Origin: Bacteroidales bacterium
Lineage (GTDB): Bacteria; Bacteroidota; Bacteroidia; Bacteroidales; BM520
DNA length: 10,560 bases
Assembly (NCBI GenBank): GCA_028701815.1
Contig: JAQVPY010000069.1
Span: 1-10,560 of the forward strand
Reading direction: 5' to 3'
How positions within the stretch are numbered: the stretch's first letter is position 1; every line of letters starts with the position of its first letter. Below, piece after piece: positions 7,139-10,560 of this stretch. The translations under genes were made by a program, and so were the position numbers. Below the pieces are notes generated by a model, which searched no databases, was not told where the DNA came from, and saw only the letters and a program-made list of their open reading frames with translations.

Positions 7139-8569
7139 TTACCGTTTGCGGATTATTATTAGACCGAGAAATGTAAGCACCCCGTTGACTAAAATCAATG
7201 CGAAGCCGAAAGGGAAAAGCATGTTAAGAAAATAACAGACTATGGGGGCAATTATGGCGACAACAGGGACATATTTATCTTTTAACTGAATCTTGGTGAA
7301 GAGTCCGATGGCAAAAAGTCCCAAGAGTGGTCCGTATGTATATCCCGCAATCATAAAGATAGTAGTTATGATGGAGGTGTTGTTGAGCTTTTTGAACAGC
7401 AGAATCAAAAATATCATTATGATGGCGAAGATGTAATGGACGGCGATGCGTATGTTCTTCTTTTTCGTTTCCGGGAGGTTTTTTCTTTTGCCGTTGAAAT
7501 CAAGGAAGTCGATACAGAAGCTGGTTGTGAGTGCGGTAATAGCACCGTCGCCACTTGAATAAGCCGCTGAAATCAAGCCTATCATAAAGACAATTCCTGC
7601 TACGGGACCCAAGTAATTCAGCATTATTGTAGGAAATACCTGATCTGTTTGTGTCGGGTTGATGGCGATTCCGTGTTGTGACGCAAAGATATATAAGGCG
7701 CAGCCCATTACAAGAAACAGGAAGTTTACTGGGACTAAGCTGCCGCACATAAGGAACATGTTTTTTTGTGCGCTGCGCAGGCTTTTACAACTGAGGTTTT
7801 TCTGCATCATATCCTGATCGAGGCCTGTCATAGTGATTGCAATAAACGCCCCTCCGAGAAACTGTTTCAGATAGTGATAGCGACTGCCCCAGTCGGTAAT
7901 TATCATTTCGGAATATTCGTGGTGAAACACCTGATTTAACATCTCCGAGAAGGAGACATTCAAAGAGCGGGTGATACAGAAGAAGCAAATCACCATAGAA
8001 GCGATCATAAATGTCGTCTGCAGGGTGTCTGTCCAGATGATGGTTTTGATGCCGCCTCGGAAGGTGTACAAAATGATTAATCCAACAAAAAAGGTTGTTG
8101 TTACCCAAAAGGGGACGTTCCATTTATCGAATATGAAGGTTTGTAATACATAAACGACTAAAAACAGTCGCCCCGCCGCCCCCATTAATTTGGAAATGAT
8201 AAAGAACGAGGCTCCGGTATGATAGGAAGTGCTGCCGAAACGTTGTTTCAGATACGTATATATTGTTGTTACCTGCAGTTTATAATAAACGGGTAATAAG
8301 ATTGTTGCTATGGCCGTATAGCCTAAAAGATAGCCGAAAACGACCATCATATATGAAAAATGTGAGTTATATACGTCGCCCGGGATGGAGATGAATGTCA
8401 CTCCGGATAAGGAGGCTCCTATCATCCCGTAGGCAACTATCGGCCATGGCGATTTTCTCTCGCCTATAAAATAGCTGTCATTTTTAGCGCGGCGTGAAGT
8501 GATAAACGAGATGATAAATAACGCTACCGTGTATGATAAAAAACATAGAAATATAAGCTTTGGGGACAT
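7139..8569 (-). CDS. sodium:solute symporter family (SSS/SLC5) transporter
   Basis: A 476-residue inner-membrane protein with about 12-13 hydrophobic segments, of normal length for the SSS family (Na+-coupled uptake of sugars, carboxylates, amino acids or vitamins). Family signatures: the TM1/TM2 region GMIGASLSGVTFISIPG (48-64); TYLKQRFGS (105-113); a TM4-TM5 part with YTFRGGIKTIIWTDTLQ (168-184); TGLDQDMMQKNLSCKS (248-263); and the TM8-like SAAYSSGDGAITALTTSF (334-351), where small hydroxyl residues form the Na2 site in vSGLT. The C-terminus is a basic RKR. The ATG shares one base with the upstream stop (TAATG), indicating translational coupling to the heptose nucleotidyltransferase. Substrate is not predictable; the genetic context suggests a sugar or another cell-surface precursor, but SSS transporters are often placed loosely. 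The start is well fixed by the TAATG junction. Confidence 0.9.
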   Translation of the reverse strand: MSPKLIFLCFLSYTVALFIISFITSRRAKNDSYFIGERKSPWPIVAYGMIGASLSGVTFISIPGDVYNSHFSYMMVVFGYLLGYTAIATILLPVYYKLQVTTIYTYLKQRFGSTSYHTGASFFIISKLMGAAGRLFLVVYVLQTFIFDKWNVPFWVTTTFFVGLIILYTFRGGIKTIIWTDTLQTTFMIASMVICFFCITRSLNVSFSEMLNQVFHHEYSEMIITDWGSRYHYLKQFLGGAFIAITMTGLDQDMMQKNLSCKSLRSAQKNMFLMCGSLVPVNFLFLVMGCALYIFASQHGIAINPTQTDQVFPTIMLNYLGPVAGIVFMIGLISAAYSSGDGAITALTTSFCIDFLDFNGKRKNLPETKKKNIRIAVHYIFAIIMIFLILLFKKLNNTSIITTIFMIAGYTYGPLLGLFAIGLFTKIQLKDKYVPVVAIIAPIVCYFLNMLFPFGFALILVNGVLTFLGLIIIRKR

Positions 8570-9816
8570 TATAATCTTTTTTTCTTAAATTTGTTTATGT
8601 CGTCTTTGGCTTCTTTTGCGAAAGTTGCTAAAGACGTGTAATTAAAATCGGCACTGTCGTCGGAGTTGCCGTCATGGTTGATAAGAACGACAGTCATGTT
8701 AAGTCTCTTTCCAAATTCGATGTCGGTAATTGCGTCGCCAACCATTATCGAGTTGGCAAATACAATATCAGGAAAATCTTTTTTGGCGTTATACCCCATG
8801 CCGGTAGCAGGTTTTCTGCGGGGGGAATTTTCGGAGGCAAGGTCGGGACAATAGTAAATGCCATCTATTTTTCCGCCGACTTTTTCTATCTCGCGGCACA
8901 TATAACTGTGAACGGCATCAACATCAGCGGCAGTCATGACTCCTTTTTTTATTCCCTGTTGGTTTGATATTATTATGATATGTCGGAAACATCCTGTTAA
9001 AAAGGCTATAGCTTCTTTTGCTCCGTATTCAAAGACGAACTCGTCGGGTTTTGTGACGTATCCGCCAACAATTCTTTTATTGATAACGCCGTCTCTGTCT
9101 AAAAACAGTGTGGGGACATCATCAAGTTCATCCGTTAGTATTTGGGGGGCGCGATAATAATCGTCAGGGACACCTATGTCGATAAATTTAGCGTCAAAAT
9201 CCTGCGCAAAAACGGTTTTTGAGGTCTTTTCCAGAAAATCTTTTTCGAAAGAAAAAACGTCGGGATAGTTGCATAGCAACGATTTCTTCATCAGATATAC
9301 GCCTCCGTTAATAAGGCCTTCTCCGGATTTTACTCCTTTTTCCTGAAAAGACGTCACGATGTTATCGGTTACCGTCACATTGCCATATCTCGACACGTCG
9401 GTCATCTTTCTTAAGCTGAGGGCTATCTCGGCATTATGTTTCAAAAAAAAGTCGGAGAAGCCGATGAGGTCGATGTCGAAAAGGGAGTCGCCGTTAAGGA
9501 CAAAGAAATAATTGTCTTTAATAAAAGTGCTCGCGCGTTTAATAGCTCCCCCGGTGCCTAAGGGAGTGTCTTCTACGGCATAGGAAATATTAATAACATT
9601 TTTGTAGTTGTTGCCGAAATAATCTGAGATATGGTTGTGCATGTAGCCTATGGAGAGCACCACTTCGGTTACATTATAAGACATCAGATAATCGAGGATA
9701 TATTCGAGAAACGGTCGCCCGTTTATGGGAGCCATAGGTTTAGGCAAATCTTTTACGACAGTTTGCAGTCGTGTTCCGAAGCCGCCGGCTAATATTACGG
9801 CACTATTTATTATCAT
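8569..9816 (-). CDS. fused heptose-1-phosphate nucleotidyltransferase (HddC-like) and GmhB-like HAD phosphatase
   Basis: A 415-residue two-domain protein. Residues 1-230 form an NTP_transferase (sugar-nucleotidyltransferase) domain: nucleotide loop LAGGFGTRL (9-17), K26 in LPKPMAP, GTGGA at 87-91, metal-binding D110 in LNGDS and D213 in FIDIGVP. Residues 234-385 form a HAD-IIIA phosphatase: nucleophile D240 and acid D242 in FLDRDGVIN, S284 (IIISNQQG), K335 (RRKPATGM), and D361/D365 (MVGDAITD). Inferred roles: GmhB-type removal of the 7-phosphate from heptose 1,7-bisphosphate, then HddC-type GMP transfer, i.e. two successive steps of GDP-D-glycero-alpha-D-manno-heptose synthesis. The adjacent gmhA supports heptose rather than mannose. 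The zinc loop is unusual: C323 is present, but the usual His, Cys and Cys are replaced by D325, S331 and R333. The ATG lies within the end of gmhA (14-nt overlap). GDP rather than another nucleotide is inferred from fold and context. Confidence 0.87.
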   Translation of the reverse strand: MIINSAVILAGGFGTRLQTVVKDLPKPMAPINGRPFLEYILDYLMSYNVTEVVLSIGYMHNHISDYFGNNYKNVINISYAVEDTPLGTGGAIKRASTFIKDNYFFVLNGDSLFDIDLIGFSDFFLKHNAEIALSLRKMTDVSRYGNVTVTDNIVTSFQEKGVKSGEGLINGGVYLMKKSLLCNYPDVFSFEKDFLEKTSKTVFAQDFDAKFIDIGVPDDYYRAPQILTDELDDVPTLFLDRDGVINKRIVGGYVTKPDEFVFEYGAKEAIAFLTGCFRHIIIISNQQGIKKGVMTAADVDAVHSYMCREIEKVGGKIDGIYYCPDLASENSPRRKPATGMGYNAKKDFPDIVFANSIMVGDAITDIEFGKRLNMTVVLINHDGNSDDSADFNYTSLATFAKEAKDDINKFKKKRL

Positions 9817-10396
9817 TGGCGAATAAAGTTGATTCTACTATTTCGCAGATAGCATGGCCGATGGTGATATGTGCTTCCTGAATACGTGGGGTGTCAGTAG
9901 AAGGTACATTTACGAGGTAATCGCAGAGGTCTTTCATCTTACCGCCTGTTTCGCCTGTCATAGCGATTGTTTTAATGCCGTGTTCTCTACAATAGTGTAG
10001 AGCTTCTATTAAATTTTCGGAATTTCCGGAAGTAGAGATGGCTATAAACACGTCGCCTTTTTTAGCGTGGGCTTCGAGGGCGCGGGCGAATATTTTGTTG
10101 TAGCCGTAGTCGTTAGCCACAGCTGTAAGATAAGAGGTGTTAACGTGGAGGGCTTCAGCGTTGAGAGGGGGGCGGTCGAAATAATATTTTCCCGAGAGTT
10201 CGGCGGCGATATGTTGAGCGTCGGCAGCGGAGCCGCCATTTCCGGCGAGGAAGACTCCTTTTCCCGACTTGAAGGCTTTAGTCAGTATCTTAGCACAGTC
10301 GGCAATCCTTTTAATAAACGTCCGGCTGTCTCGTATCGTCTGTTTCGTTTCTATGGAAGCATCAAGTGCTGTAATGATTCTTTTCGTAGCATTCAT
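9803..10396 (-). CDS. gmhA: sedoheptulose-7-phosphate isomerase (phosphoheptose isomerase)
   Basis: A 197-residue cytoplasmic SIS-fold enzyme converting sedoheptulose 7-phosphate to D-glycero-D-manno-heptose 7-phosphate, the entry step to activated heptoses for LPS, capsule or S-layer glycans. Visible: GNGGSAADAQHIAAELSG (52-69) and the phosphate loop STSGNSENL (121-129). Zinc and catalytic residues H62, E66, Q173 and H181 match E. coli GmhA H61, E65, Q172 and H180 (numbers from memory) with a constant offset of one. TAVANDYGY (91-99) and TPRIQEAH (169-176) are also family hallmarks, and separate it from DiaA and other SIS proteins lacking the metal residues. The ATG follows the glycosyltransferase stop by 16 bp and the 3' end overlaps the fused nucleotidyltransferase by 14 nt, so it is mid-operon. 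Confidence in function is high. Confidence 0.93.
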   Translation of the reverse strand: MNATKRIITALDASIETKQTIRDSRTFIKRIADCAKILTKAFKSGKGVFLAGNGGSAADAQHIAAELSGKYYFDRPPLNAEALHVNTSYLTAVANDYGYNKIFARALEAHAKKGDVFIAISTSGNSENLIEALHYCREHGIKTIAMTGETGGKMKDLCDYLVNVPSTDTPRIQEAHITIGHAICEIVESTLFANDNK

Positions 10397-10412
10397 AAAG
10401 CAAGCGGCGGGA

Positions 10413-10560
10413 TTAAATTCGTTTTTCTACGAGATAGACATTTCTTGTTGAGGAGTCGCGTGCGATCATTTCGCCGAGGAATCCGGTGAAGAAAGAGAGG
10501 GCTCCCAAAACCATACATAGCAGGCAAAAATAAAACATCGGGCGCGAGGTCATGCCGTAA
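10413..10560 (-). CDS. C-terminal fragment, probable membrane-anchored family 2 glycosyltransferase
   Basis: An open frame enters from the right edge and ends at TAA 10413-10415, giving 48 residues. It reads SRPMFYF, then a hydrophobic stretch (FCLLCMVLGALSFFTGFLGE) typical of a last transmembrane helix, then MIARDSSTRNVYLVEKRI. The RPMFxF-helix-GFLGEMI-RNxYLVEK pattern is, to my recollection, that of the C-terminus of Bacteroidota GT2 enzymes related to polyprenyl-phosphate sugar transferases (DPM1/GtrB-like). The catalytic domain lies outside the window, so the identification is tentative. It is the gene directly upstream of gmhA (16 bp), consistent with a surface-glycan locus. Confidence 0.6.
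   Translation of the reverse strand, partial: YGMTSRPMFYFCLLCMVLGALSFFTGFLGEMIARDSSTRNVYLVEKRI

Noticed and set aside
7785..8123. 112-residue minus-strand open frame inside the symporter gene
   Set aside because: Out-of-frame shadow rich in Arg and His; the symporter frame is intact across it.
10067..10489. 140-residue plus-strand open frame
   Set aside because: Antisense to gmhA and the glycosyltransferase end; glycine/serine/arginine-rich shadow of a well-supported gene.
1..10560. Defence system, mobile element or CRISPR array
   Set aside because: All genes are metabolic, transport or glycan-related with intact families; no transposase, integrase, direct-repeat array or toxin-antitoxin pair was seen.

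Overview
The window looks like part of a Bacteroidota (probably Bacteroidales) chromosome. Three lines of evidence point there: TAnnTTTG -7 boxes sit upstream of the leading genes, Shine-Dalgarno sequences are not evident, and there is a secreted S9B peptidase whose catalytic-domain motifs closely resemble Porphyromonas prolyl tripeptidyl peptidase. The genus cannot be fixed by eye. Coding density is very high. No RNA gene, insertion sequence, CRISPR array or gene-free stretch above 300 bases was seen.

Left block (1-6350, all minus strand). In transcription order it holds a secreted prolyl di/tripeptidyl peptidase, a CorC/HlyC-type CBS membrane protein, guanine deaminase (guaD), an M20 metallodipeptidase, and ornithine aminotransferase (rocD, cut by the left edge). 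The first four genes are separated by only 4, 3 and 19 bp and look like one operon led by a promoter near 6372-6400. rocD follows after 55 bp and has its own -7 box. Four of the five products fit peptide, purine or amino-acid nitrogen catabolism; the CorC protein is the outlier.

Centre (6351-7138). An 86-bp divergent promoter region serves the peptidase operon and a plus-strand metallo-beta-lactamase-fold hydrolase. That hydrolase converges on the right block. The 60-bp convergent junction contains an uninterrupted (CG)7 tract inside an imperfect hairpin.

Right block (7139-10560, all minus strand). In transcription order it holds the C-terminus of what looks like a membrane-anchored family 2 glycosyltransferase, gmhA (sedoheptulose-7-phosphate isomerase), a fused heptose-1-phosphate nucleotidyltransferase/GmhB-like phosphatase, and a sodium:solute symporter. 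The genes overlap or nearly touch (16-bp gap, 14-nt overlap, 1-nt TAATG overlap). Together gmhA and the fusion cover the first and the last two steps of GDP-D-glycero-alpha-D-manno-heptose synthesis. The intervening kinase (HddA type) is not in the window. The phosphatase half of the fusion lacks three of the four zinc-loop ligands of classical GmhB. No clearly new system was found; the most noteworthy points are the fused heptose enzyme with its altered zinc loop, its coupling to a transporter, and the CG tract.
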